Origin: Limonium bicolor
Taxonomy: Eukaryota; Streptophyta; Magnoliopsida; Caryophyllales; Plumbaginaceae
Reading direction: 5' to 3'
Assembly (NCBI GenBank): GCA_023374045.1
Contig: CM041780.1
Location: forward strand, 172,985,339-173,049,338
Length of the DNA: 64,000 nucleotides
Shown here: positions 12,060 to 22,900 of the stretch, piece after piece
How positions within the stretch are numbered: the stretch's first letter is position 1
Layout of the letters: the number at the start of each line of letters is the position of its first letter
Program-made: the position numbers and the translations under genes
Notes under the pieces: model-generated
Seen by the model: the letters and a program-made list of their open reading frames with translations, nothing else
Database searches by the model: none
What the model was told of the DNA's origin: nothing

Positions 12060-12345
12060 GTCCGCCTGTTGAGAACCGCCAGTTAACAGGCGGTCCTGCA
12101 TCTCTTGTCCGCCACTTAATCAGGCGGAAGCCTCTGTGTGTGTCCGCCAGCTACGGGGCGGTCCTGCCTCTCTTGTCCGCCAGGCGGTTGCTGCTCTCAC
12201 GTCCGCCACTTATGAGGCGGTCGCCTCCTCCACCGTCCGCCTCCTTGACCGCTAGTTAACATGCGGTAGCTTGTGTGGAGTCCGCCCCTCCTTGTGGGCG
12301 GTTGCAGGTGTAGAGTCCGCCCCCCTTGTGGGCGGTTGCAACATA
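12060..12345. repeat. GC-rich dyad array in Athila 5' LTR
   Basis: Seven or eight short inverted repeats with CCGCC and GGCGG arms and variable loops follow one another (for example CCGCCAGTTAACAGGCGG, CCGCCACTTATGAGGCGG, CCGCCCCCCTTGTGGGCGG). The array is upstream of the TATA motif in transcription orientation. Unit number and loops differ from the array in the partner LTR at 4461-4684. Confidence 0.85.
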
Positions 12346-12606
12346 TATATATATACGAGTATTCTTCAGTCGCCCCAGATTCTTCATTTTAAGTCCGTTT
12401 TGGTCCCCGTTTGTTGCGTTGGCAAGTTCGTGAGGAGAACTATGCATTCTTGTCATCATTTCCTGATTTTATCATATAAATTGGAATTAGTTCCTACCCA
12501 AAGTAAGAGTTACAAAAAGCATAGAATAAGTGTGAGAAGGTGCGTAAAAAGTTACATAAAATAATGACCAAGCACCTATAAAACTATATAAATTTCACAC
12601 TTATCA

Positions 12607-14268
12607 TTCACTAAGTGTTCTAATCCTAGGCAAATTTTGCCATAGTCTCCCCTATATTTTATACCCTCTCGCCACAATGTTCCCTCACACATTAATATCA
12701 TCTCACCTGTTTATACACAACATCAATATACAAGCTCCCATACACAAATACCAATGCTAAAACACTACTAAAAATTCCTGCACTCAACAACCCAATACCC
12801 AACTAAGTTTCAATACATTTTACATGTCTTTCAACGGTTTTAAGCACTTAGATTCTCCTGCACAATACATTACTACACAATACCATTTCCATTACTCATT
12901 TCAAACTTCTAAAATCTGTTACACATACATATACAAGACTACACAAGGGTGAGTTTAATTACCTTGTTCTTCTTCAAGATTTTCTTTGTTCTTCTTGCTT
13001 CTTCCTCCTTCCTTCTATCTACCGGTTTTAGTCTCTCAACCAATCTAACATCACAACCCATTCTTAAATACACCATTCAATACTAAAAATTAACCCTAAC
13101 ATTATTTAAGCTTTTAATGTGGGTTTTAGGGTTTAGAAAATTCCTTACCTTGCAAGGGTGCAAATGAAGCTTGGAGTGGTTCAAGAACAAGATTTCCAAC
13201 TCCTTCAACAAGCCAAAATCGGCTAGAGTGCAAAGAAGCCAAACAAGGTTTTAGCTTCATTTTCGTTTTGCCCATGAGGCTAGAAAAACAAAGGAGTTTC
13301 AAGAAGATTTTTACCTTAAAATGACAAGGAGGAAGAGGTGGTTCTAATGGTGGTCTTGAAACTCCAAATGCTCCATACCCATGGAGATGAAAGTTGTTGT
13401 TTTCGATTTTTGAGGAGATAGGAATGTAGCTCTTGATGAGAGGATTCCAATGGTACAAGTTTTGTAATTTTTGGAGAAGGTTTGATAGAGTAACAAGAGG
13501 AGAGAAGTGAGGTTTTTAGTGGGTTCTCTCAAGCTTCCATGGAAATCGCATGGGGAAGAAGAAGGAAGAAATGAGAGAGTGAGGGTGGGGGTTCACGTGA
13601 GAGAAGAGAGAATAGGGATAGGAGAGAGAGTGAGGTAGTAAAGTAATATGTGTTACTTTTTACTTTTTGATTGCTTTTGTCTTTTGTGAATAAAAGAGAA
13701 TAGAGGGTGTGTGAGTGAGGGATAAAATCGGACCACACACAGCCCACATGGGTTTGTAAAATTTTATTTGCAATATTGGACACACTAGTTTGGGTTATTT
13801 GTGTTTCTACCCCACAACTTCCCGTTTTTGACAGTTCTTACCAATTTCTCGTTTTATTGATTTTATTGGTTCTAATGTTCCACTAATATTTATTAGTGAC
13901 TATTTGGTTGACCGAAATTATTACGAGTCTATTTGACCCGCTTAAAGACAAGTTTTCCCGGTTACCTCGAAAAACGCGCTTTAAGGTTCGTTAGTGTTTT
14001 TAATCCATTTTTAGGATCCGTTTTCTTCGGGATTTGTTCCCATATATTATTTAGGTCTTATTAAACCTTTATAATCCATATAATACTCTAACCGAGGTCT
14101 CATACCTCCTATGGTTATTTAACGCTTATTTAGCGTTTTCCGCTTTTTAAGCGTTTCTTTATTTCTTTTGGATTTATTTTTCCTTACCAATATTATTTAG
14201 GTACCGTTAGGCCCTTAAATACATATTAGATTAATTTTAATCCTTATGTTTAAGTTCGGGGTATTTCA
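12607..14268 (-). mobile_element. Truncated LTR of the TGAAATACCCC long-LTR family
   Basis: Read from 14268 leftward it begins TGAAATACCCCGAAC. It follows the family plan: the GAAAACGGATCC and GCGCGTTTTTCGAG blocks, a CT-rich leader, and three AAGGTAA sites at offsets 951, 1117 and 1303. It stops at offset ~1662, where the Athila LTR begins, within the block corresponding to ACTATGGCAAAATTTTAG in other copies. The remaining ~2.5 kb and any internal region are absent. It abuts copia sequence on its right. Confidence 0.85.
12959..13317 (-). promoter_or_regulatory. Three positionally conserved AAGGTAA donor-like sites
   Basis: Minus-strand AAGGTAA occurs at plus 13311-13317, 13145-13151 and 12959-12965. 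The offsets from the LTR start match those in three plus-strand LTRs of the same family (see the LTRs at 15916, 50053 and 57892). The motif fits a plant 5' splice donor. Splicing is an inference. Confidence 0.45.
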
Positions 14269-14539
14269 AAAGTCATCTTCGTGGAGGCAGTACGCGTCAA
14301 CGATTGTCGATAGTTGAAGAATCAGATCCAGTTAAAGACCATCACAAAACCAGAGGGCTATGGATGCTCGGACATCAAACTAAATGATTAATTCAAAATC
14401 CTCTATAAATTATTCGCTTAGATGACTAAATCTCAGTCGACGATAGCTTTAAGTTCTGAATCCAAATCTACGCCTAAATAGGGAGACACATTCTTTCTCC
14501 TAATGTGGTCAATCAAATTTTGTCTAGCTCATATATATT

Positions 14540-15910
14540 TCTCCTGTTATCATATGATTAGTTTAAAGGCTATTGTCAAGGGACTAACAACAGTTCCTTT
14601 CAAACAGTTAAACTCTTCAACAGATCCTCATAGTACTTCTTTTGTGTCAAGATAATTCCTTCTGTGGTATAAAGAAACTGCATACCCAAGAAGTAATTTA
14701 TCATTCCCAAATCCTTAATTTTGAACTCCGTATTCAGTTTCTCTTTAACCACACTTATCAAGGTCATGTCATTTCATGTTATTAAAATGTTGTCAACATA
14801 GACAACTAAATAACAAACCTTATCACCTTTAAACCTAACAAACAAAGAGTAGTCATTGAGATACTGGCAAGCCAAAAGATTTGAGAAAAACACTTAATTA
14901 ATGGTGCCACTGCCTAGAGGCCTGTTTAAGGCCATAAAGAGACTTATTTAATTTACAAACCTTACATGATCTCTCTTCCTTATGACCTTGAGGAATTTCC
15001 ATGTACACATTTTCATCTAAGTCCCCATGCAAAAAGGTGTTGTTTATGTCTAACTGGCTCATCAACCAATTTCTCTTAGCCGCCATAATAACTAAGGCCT
15101 TAATTGTTGTGAACTTGACCACTAGGGAAAAAGTTTCAAGGTAGTCAATCCCATACCTTTGGGTGTACCCTTTGGCAACTAATCTTGCCTTATACCTCTC
15201 TATACTTTCATATGCCCTACACTTAATCTTTTATACCCATTTCCATTTTTATAGTTTCACCCTCGAGGAAGATCAACTAGAATCCATGTCTTGTTTCTCT
15301 CTAGGGCTTGAAACTCATCATTCATAGCTTTTCTTCATTTGTCATCCTTAAAAGGCTTCATCATAATTACTAAGTTCTGTAATTTGACTAAACTCAGCGT
15401 GCAGGCAACAAGAACTACCTTTATCAGTCAAAACTAAACCTACTGTCGATGGAAAATTCTTGGTTTCTATGATGCTATTATCCTCATTCAAATCTACAAT
15501 ATCAGAATCATACTCCTTCACGTAAGAATAAAAAAAATTAACAGTAGCAACTCTATCTTTCAAAATTTGGGAAAAATAATCAAATGAGCTTTCAAATTTG
15601 TACTTATCTTTTTCTGATGCAGTAGGTCCAACCATATAGTCTCCCAGGTAAGTAGGCATGTTCCTTGATCTCTCTGATCTCCTCAGGCCCTAATTCTTTT
15701 CTTCTGCAGATTATGGAGATCCTTCTTCAAAAATCTCCTCTCTTTTGTCACCTCTAACTGTTTGGGAGGTATCTCTGACAGGTTCAGTTTCACTGTCCTC
15801 AACTTCATCATCTGCAGTATTATGAGAGTTTCTGATTTCTCCTTTTCCACTCCGTGACTACCTACTGTTTTCTTTCATACTTGGAAAATTTGTGTCGGTT
15901 TCAATAAAAG
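14540..15910 (-). pseudogene. Copia reverse transcriptase and upstream linker, degenerate
   Basis: The minus strand encodes the linker (PTYLGDYMVG near 15650), the start of RT (NYDEAFKDDKWRKAMNDEFQ near 15360, with KTWILVD), the core [20 protein letters not shown], the [14 protein letters not shown] block (ending ~14900), and then the catalytic region near 14790. The catalytic motif reads YVDN instead of YVDD: the second Asp codon is AAC at 14789-14791. Sequence continues through DLGMINYFLGMQF to about 14560. Several stops and frame changes interrupt it (for example in the LPRG region near 15255 and after LIT near 14780). Below about 14540 I recognise nothing specific. Confidence 0.88.
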
Positions 15911-16862
15911 GTAAATGAAATACCCCAAACCTTAATGTGTTAATTAATTATGTAATTATTATTTTCTAAGACTAATTAAGTCCTTAAGATCATTGGTGAA
16001 GGAATAAAAACCAGAAAGAACAAAAAAATGCGTAAAAGTCACAAAACGTGAACACGCGTATTTAATTATCTTAGGAGGTATATAACCTTAACTAGGGTTA
16101 TAAATACATTTTTATACCCTAATTACACACTAAGAACATGTGGGAAAAACTCTCGGAGAAAACGGATCCAAATAATGCGTTAAAACGCCAACGGAGAGTT
16201 AAAGCGCGTTTTTCGAGAAAACCCAAAAATGTGACTTTAAACAGTTAAACGACCCCGTAAAAAAATTACAGTTGACTATATAACTATAATTAAACATTAA
16301 TGGGAGCTTAAGAACCATTAAAATTAAGGAAACGAGAAAATTCCGGAAAACGAGCCCGGTTAGTGAATAGTGCTAAACCGGGCAAAATAACGAGTGTTTT
16401 CTGTAAAAGACGAAAAAAGCGCTCCAGCTGTATACATATATGGGGCCGATTTTATTTAGCTAATCAACACCCCTCTCACAAGTAAACTAGCTAGTAAAGG
16501 AAGAGAGAGTTGAATAAGTCAAAAAGCAAAAAGGTATTAAAATACCTTTTCCCTCTCTCTCCTCCCTTGTTTCTTTTTCCTCTTCTCTTTCCTCTCTTTT
16601 CCTCCTCTCTGTCGCTTTCATCTTCCTCCCAAGCTGGAACAATTTTCTTCTCCTCCTCACATGGCTTCTTGCCATTCCTTGCCTTGCCCAAGCTTTGTTA
16701 AAGCTCAAATCACAAAAATAAATGTATATTCTTCATCCTCTCATCATCCTCTATCTTTCTCTCTTTTCGAAATTTCAAAAGGATGAGTTTCATCCCAATG
16801 GGTTTTCCCCATTTGAAGAGAAAATGACATCAAAAGGAAGCTTGGAGTCTCCTCTTTCAAAC

Positions 16863-17216
16863 AAGGTAAAAATCTCCAAGAAAAACCCATCTTTTCTCCA
16901 TCTCCTAAGTGTGGCCGATTTTGCCTCTTATGCCTTGTTTCCTTTTCTTGTTTTGAGAATCTTTCCAAGCCTCCAATGGTGTATTAGAGCCCTCCTTTGA
17001 TTTATGGCAAGACACCAACTCTAGGGTTTCAAAGGTAATCTCTTAATTAGTGCCTTAAGCATTCTTAGTCAATGAGATTAAGTGTTTTGCTTAAACTCAT
17101 TATTTGATTTGAATGTTGGGTTGGAGTTGGGCAACCACATTGCCTTAGCTAATTTTTGCATCAAGAGGAGAAGAGGAGAGAAGAATTTAAAAGGAGGATT
17201 TGAATGTTCAAGGTAA
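16863..17216 (+). promoter_or_regulatory. Three AAGGTAA donor-like sites in LTR leader
   Basis: AAGGTAA occurs at 16863-16869, 17032-17038 and 17210-17216, that is, offsets 947, 1116 and 1294 from the LTR start. The same trio is found at offsets 941/1097/1289 (LTR at 50053), 948/1118/1309 (LTR at 57892) and 951/1117/1303 (minus-strand LTR at 14268), although the intervening sequence has diverged. In the partner LTR the first is intact (25876-25882) but the second and third are mutated. Confidence 0.45.
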
Positions 17217-17815
17217 GAAAAATCTACCTTAAACCTTGTTATAATTGTTTAAGAATTTGGGATGTGTTAGCATAGTAACGAAGTTATGGCTAATTTTTCG
17301 TAGAAACTTAAGGAATTTAGGTGACTTGGGAGTTGTCGAGACCTAGGGTTAACTAGGTGTTGTTAGGAATTGATTTGGTTGGTAAACCACATTGTGGTGT
17401 TGGTTGAAGAATGAGATGGAGTTAGGCAAAAATCTGTAGCAAGGATGATATTTGGGAGTTTTGGTGTTGCTAGAAATGAACTAGAGTGTGTAGCTTGGAA
17501 ACAAGAGTTGAACCTTGGTATGAGAAGTGCATTGGTCTAGGAATGATTTGGTAAGGTAGGTGGAAGGCTATGAAACATCAAAAGAGGTTTTAAGTGCACT
17601 GGTGTGCATAATGCAATAGAGAGAATGGAAAATTTTGGAATTTGAGTAAGAATTTGAGTAAGAATTTGGATTAAACCTATGTTTTGAAGAGGTTTAGAGC
17701 ATGTTTTAAGATGATTAAACATGTGGGAAACATGTGGAATGATTAGGGAATGATTGGAGGTGAATTAGGGGTTGAAAACTGCTCAAAAACTGTCAATTTA
17801 AACACCTACAAACAT

Positions 17816-17994
17816 GGTCCGGGTTTGTAAACAAGTACACAAACCCGGACCACATCAAAAACGTGCCAGAAACTCATTCCAGCATGTGGTCCGGGTTTGT
17901 ATCCAAGTACACATACCCGGACCAAGCCAAATTGTACATAGATTGTAATTTCCGGGATTGGTCCGGGTTTGTAGCCCCGGACACAAACCCGACC
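17816..17994. repeat. Three-unit dyad cassette (GGTCCGGGTTTGT)
   Basis: Three inverted-repeat units lie at 17816-17851, 17888-17923 and 17960-17994, exactly 72 bp apart. Each has a GGTCCGGGTTTGT left arm and an ACAAACCCGGACC-like right arm. The cassette is repeated at 27075-27254 in the other LTR. Confidence 0.9.
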
Positions 17995-18879
17995 AGTCTA
18001 AAAAGTGTCCAGAATGTGTTTTTAAGTGTTGTTATGATGGGGAAGTTAATGATAATGGTTTTAGATGATGCTTAGGCCTTATTTGGTGAGTTTTAAAGGC
18101 CATTGGGAGTATAAACAAGTGTGAGAGTGAATGTGTAATTTGTGAACTTAAGATCACATAAATAAGTTAAGAATAACGGGTCAACGGGGTTAAGTACGGG
18201 AGTAATAGAAATTTACATACCGTAAGACTTTGATGTTAATAAAAACATTTGAAATAATACCAGTTGTTTGGAAACTACCCGGGAAGCGTGAGGTGACGCG
18301 TTGGAGCGAATCCTCGGGGACACGGTAGAATAACCCATGGTGTAAGGTATGGTTTTCTTGCAACCTGTGTCCTACCGGGTTACATCGGCTTGTATGCCAA
18401 CTTGTTTTTCTGTGTGTTTGCCACCTTGCAAGATAAAGCATGAAATGAGTTTACAGTAATTCATTAATGTGGCGCAAATAATTTCGATACCGCTTAACCT
18501 TAATTATGTGTTAAACCGTAGGTAACCGACTATAGGATCACATAAGAGATCGGTATTCAGATTCAACGTCCCAACCTATGGGAACGTTCTAACTACGGCT
18601 ATCCGTGCGTTAGTTGTATAATGTGGTTGTGTGTGATGTGTGTTGCCTTGTTGAATATATCGTTGTTTAACGAATGTTGTTGTCTATGTTGACGAATGGG
18701 ATGTTACCTCCCTAGTGTGTGATTAACCAAGCTTGTAACACCAGATGGTGTATGGATGTGATAAGTTCCATAAAGGAACTTCTAACTAATATGTATATAT
18801 TATGGGGGGGTGAGGAATCTGGTCGTTCCGGTCGCGCGCGTTGTTTGGGAGTTGATGTATATACTTGAATTAACTCCCA

Positions 18880-19072
18880 CTCTGTTATGTTATGGTTATT
18901 TTTCTTCTTGGATTACAACCACCCACAAGCTTAACCAAGGCTTACCTACCTCTTTATTATTCGGGGCTAGGGGGAATACTGTTATGTTAAGGTTGCTTTC
19001 CTTCCTTGGATTACAACCACCCACAAGCTTAACCAAGGCTTACCTACCTCATTATTATTTGGAGCTAGGGGA
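18880..19072 (+). repeat. Two-copy tandem repeat, ~98 bp, in LTR
   Basis: The block containing CTTGGATTACAACCACCCAC and AACCAAGGCTTACCTACCTC occurs twice head to tail with small changes. The same duplication is at about 28140-28335 in the partner LTR, so it predates the insertion. It produces the short ORF seen there, which is not a gene. Confidence 0.85.
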
Positions 19073-19579
19073 AATTGTGTATGATGTGATCGGTCCTATG
19101 TTACGACCGACACATCTAAGTGAAGTAAACGTGTACGGTGTGCTCGGGCCTATATTTCCTCCGGCACATCCTAAGTAAAGTGTACGTTCTCTAAGAAGAA
19201 CAGTATTAAGTTGTATACATGTTATTATGTGAAGTATGTTGTTATGTTGTGTACGTTGATCTCCGAAATCAACCCCGTACAAATATAAAGGGTAATTAAG
19301 TATAACCCGATTAAATGGGTATGTGTCGTCTAGCAAGGAATGGCTGCGTTAGGGTAGAACCCTCAAGGGCCAAAGAACACAATAGTGTGATCTAACCAAT
19401 GTGATGTGTTAATCTTATATTTGTATCCCATTCATTTGATGTGTGATTTATAAGCATGATATGTGTGTATAGTTTCATGCATGTTTTAAATATAATTAAC
19501 CGCATGCTCAGACGACAAATAGTTGTGTGTGGCCCGGTAGTATGCGGGCTGCTCGATTACCATACCAGCAAAGGTGCTG

Positions 19580-19614
19580 ACCCCCTTTGGGGGGCCCCCA
19601 TACTTTTCAGGTAC
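19580..19614 (+). promoter_or_regulatory. CCCC/GGGG dyad followed by CAGGTAC acceptor-like site
   Basis: A GACCCCCTTTGGGGGG dyad is followed by a pyrimidine-rich stretch and TTTTCAGGTAC (CAG at 19608-19610). Counterparts are at 61808-61840, 54037-54068 and, on the minus strand, 31546-31577. The conserved CAG/G after pyrimidines resembles a 3' splice acceptor. Confidence 0.5.
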
Positions 19615-19858
19615 AATGGAGCTGGCAGCCGTTCGAGAGTAGGATGGGGTAGCTGTTTATACTTGGATAGTTATTTAGTTGTTTATGTAGTTGTAAGGGA
19701 TGTAAAACCGAAGTTTGATAATCGGTAGCTGAAAGTATAGACTCGGTACAGTTGTAATGTAAATGTATGTATTTCAGTTTAGAAACGGTTGGTAATGTAA
19801 AGTGTAGTGCTCGGTAATCTTGTCCATCAGACCGGTACACTATGTACGTATTAGCCTT

Positions 19859-19880
19859 GTTAGCCACGTGGGTGGCTAAC
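19859..19880 (+). other. Conserved LTR-end hairpin
   Basis: GTTAGCCAC and GTGGCTAAC form a perfect 9-bp stem around GTGG-type loop sequence (22 nt in total). The same structure with different but compensating stem bases occurs in the other LTRs of the family. Confidence 0.75.
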
Positions 19881-19977
19881 GGCGTGTAACACCCAGAGAT
19901 TAAGTTAAGTGTTGAGTTGTAATTCCGCTGCTAAATGTTGTTAAGTATGGTGCTTGTAGTTAGGGGGTTACAAAAAG

Positions 19978-19989
19978 TGGTATCAGAGC
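19978..19989 (+). other. Primer binding site for initiator tRNA-Met
   Basis: TGGTATCAGAGC, complementary to the 3' end of plant tRNA-iMet, five bases after the LTR end at 19972. Confidence 0.93.
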
Positions 19990-22900
19990 GAAGTATCGCT
20001 CTGATGACTAGAAATACCGAGCTTAGGAAGTACCGAGTTAGGATTTTAGTACATTGGGTTAAGGGTTGAGTGATAGCGTGAGAGATACACTAGTTAGGAA
20101 TTACCAGTGAGTACTGGAAACCTATAATATCCTTCCTGCCCTCCACAATCCCTATTTTATAACTCCGGAAAGAACGCCAGAGGGATAAAAGTCCTCTTCT
20201 ACTCGGGAAAGCCCGATCTGGCTGTTATTAAGTACCTCTGTAAATACGGAGAACCTGTCATACGATAGATTCCAAGAACTGAGAATCCCAGAGACGGAAC
20301 CTGTTTGAACACCTTTACCCGCACTTAATAGCGGAAGATTAAGAATCCTATCTACAAGAGACCGAAATTTCCGGCGACCTAGGTCGACATGCCTAGCAGT
20401 CGAGGAAACCCAGCCAATAAGAAAGAAAGCACTAACTGCGCACAGGAGCGGAAATCAGAGGAGCAACCAACCCGAGACACGTGTCTACGGGACCACAATT
20501 GTTAAATAATACCGACAATGGTATAGTAACCGACTAAGGAACTAGTCAAGGTTGGATGATTCCAAACCTACATTGCCAAAGGGGCTGTAATACCTGATTA
20601 TCATAGTTTAGATAACTGAGGAAGTATTAGTGAAGCATACTTCAATAGGGCTACGAAGTATTACCTGAACAAGAAAATCCAAGTCCCGGTAACCACGGCA
20701 AATGTGAGGGGAGGAACATTAAGGAAGAACACAGAGTTAAGTGAATGGAGAGTCACTCTAGTTAACGACTACCATGTCAAGACCAATGAGAGTCGCTCGA
20801 ATGTTCTATTATCAAACTGTAAGGTCAAAGGAGGAGCCAACAAGGCTACCGAACACGGTAATGATAAAAGTAATACCGTAACCAGTACGTGTTGAACCGA
20901 TAGTCAGCCAGCATGGCGCACTTGCTATTGCAAGTGCTGCTATAACGGGGCTATTCGGGAAAATCCTAATGACTATAAAGTACCTAGTAAGGTACCCTAT
21001 TGTTAAAGGAAGTGATTATAGAATCAAGAATCCAAGAATTTGAAGAGTGAAACCTGGAAGGGCTTAGTGGCCTAACCATTGTATGTGAAGATATACCAGT
21101 CAGCGGGAAGCTAGACTTGGTCAAAGCGTGAAGACATTTTAGATACCGGGAAGAATTTTCTTATGAACCCAGTTTTTCTTCTAAACCCAGATTTATTTCA
21201 AACCGTTTTCACACCCAGATTTTCTTCCAACTCATAAGTATCTCAAACTTCCTTTTAAGCCCAAAATTTTTTTCAACTTCATATTTTCTTTAAAAATCAA
21301 AACCATAGGACCTACACCGGCCTCAGCGCCACACAGCAGGTTGTACCCAATTGCTTTCGAGCAACGTTAGAACAATCCTATAACCCGAGGGTATTAACCC
21401 GAGGGAAGGATCTAGTTCATACTAAATGCAGACAGTGGACAAATTTCCCTTAATATATAGTTCGGGAAGCACGTAATGCATATTATCATAGGACGATATG
21501 AGAGAGTTGACAACATAATACTTCACCTAGGTGTGTGACAAACACTACGAGTGTACTATCTGAAATGTGGGACGACCGCACTTCGATAGGAGCTTGTGGG
21601 CCTGACAGACCTACTTATAGGTTAGTCGGGCAAGTAGCAATGTATCAGTAGGGTACCCCACATATGTATACGAGTGGAGTCAGGAGCACGGGAAGTAGTC
21701 GACTCCATACTATGGTCAACAGTAAAAGTTAAACCAGAGCAACGAATTGCCAAGAAGGGTTGAAGTAAAGGAACCCAGTTAAGTTAACGAGACTAAAGGA
21801 ATTAGTGAATCCATTTCAAGGAAATGTTTATGAGTCAAGAAGCGTGGAGTGCACTGACTAGTAAGTAAAGACATCTCATATGTCTCAAGAATCCCCAGGA
21901 ATAAAACATGATAGCTGGAACAAATACCCAGCCTATACATAGTAAGGCCAATGCCTAATATGGACACGTTAATGTGCAACGAACGGGATGAAACTCCCGG
22001 AATGATCACCTAGACTACCAGGGAATATCGACCTTCATAAAAGAGGAAGTAAACCCAGTAAGGAATGCAAAGTGATGTAGTTAACTAAATGTATACAAAC
22101 CAGATGTAATGGCATAACCTAGTAACACCCAGGAGCCATCCTGAAGGGCGTTTGGGTCAACAATTGTTGAACGAAGTGTCGTGATAGAAAAACAAGAATT
22201 GAAGCTGATACCCGGTTTAAACATAAGTCGTCAGGAGGTAAACGGACATTCTTAAGGGGCATTCCATATGAGAAAGCGTGATGCAACGACCTTGTCAAGG
22301 AGCCCAATGCAACCTCCAAACCATATGATGGTGTACGGAGAAGTAAAATTTGTGTGAGAGCAAAGCTCGAGGCAATGAGGCTTATAAGCCACAGACCAAG
22401 TGTGTAATGCGAATTTAATTGATGACGAAAGTTTACGTTGTACAAGAGAATATAGCGGAAACAAACCACTGCTTTAAGAGTGGGGATACCTCTCGATATG
22501 GTGAAACCATGGGAGTGGTAGTTATGTGAACCAAGTTCAAGAAATATGTTAAGGATTGACCATATTGTCACTACCCAAGAATGATTTGAATAGGAATAAT
22601 ACGAATAGAAGCGTTTGTACCAATTGAGGAGAGTAGTAAGTTTAATAGCAACCACCATAGGTGTGTGATGTTAAGTGTAAAGTCAACAACGCTCAAGGAG
22701 CATAAAGTCTCGAAGAATAGCGTATTCAGTAGTCATCCAAATGAATGAAGAACGCATAATACAAATGATGAAAGTACATATGCGGAAGCTAATATGAAAG
22801 TGGATGCCATGTAAGTTAGTGTTGTACAAGAAGTAAGAACATGGTGCGCAACAAGCGACCAATACATGTGAATAAATCACACAATAACATGGAGTTGACG

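Larger units (their letters stand above)
3022..12606 (-). mobile_element. Athila-type Ty3/gypsy retrotransposon, internally deleted
   Basis: Two related ~1.95 kb LTRs (TGATAAGTGTGA...TTTGCA when read on the minus strand) bracket a minus-strand interior. The interior has a tRNA-Asp primer site, a gag ORF, a protease with the first part of RT, an integrase C-terminus and a purine tract. Gag motifs (LRSGKQL; the FPNRMKKK...DEQFNKFL block) and the DLGAS protease are typical of the Athila/Tat branch. Most of RT, RNase H and the integrase core are deleted, and no envelope-like ORF is present, so it could move only with help. No target duplication was found: the 5 bp flanks are AGGTG and TTCAC, and the flanks belong to different elements. 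Confidence 0.9.
10665..12606 (-). repeat. 5' LTR of the Athila-type element
   Basis: On the minus strand it runs from TGATAAGTGTGA at 12606 to TTTGCA at 10665, next to the tRNA-Asp primer site. It contains a TATA motif and a larger CCGCC/GGCGG dyad array than the partner LTR at 3022-4972. The right flank continues into a different element's LTR, and no 5-bp duplication is seen. Confidence 0.9.
15916..19972 (+). repeat. 5' LTR of the LARD-like element
   Basis: It begins TGAAATACCCCAAACC and ends GGGGGTTACA six bases before TGGTATCAGAGC. Landmarks in order: a CT-rich leader (~16550-16760), three AAGGTAA sites (16863, 17032, 17210), the GGTCCGGG dyad cassette (17816-17994), a two-copy ~98-bp tandem repeat (18880-19072), a CAGGTAC site after a CCCC/GGGG dyad (~19580-19614) and a terminal hairpin (19859-19880). 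It is near-identical to 24930-29227 except for scattered changes and a 268-bp deletion at 17253-17264. Confidence 0.9.

Noticed and set aside
16487..16708. Overlapping frames on both strands in the CT-rich LTR leader, repeated at 25500-25721
   Set aside because: They arise from low-complexity CT/GA sequence, are duplicated only because the LTRs are duplicated, and match no protein family.
17816..17994. CRISPR-like spaced palindromic repeats
   Set aside because: Only three units, in a plant LTR; the spacers are also conserved between both LTRs.
19978..19989. tRNA-Met gene
   Set aside because: Only the 12-nt primer-site complement is present; no cloverleaf around it.
22119..22658. 179-codon minus-strand frame in the LARD interior
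   Set aside because: Not kept open at the matching place in copy A (845-1296), where it is split into shorter frames; no domain recognised.
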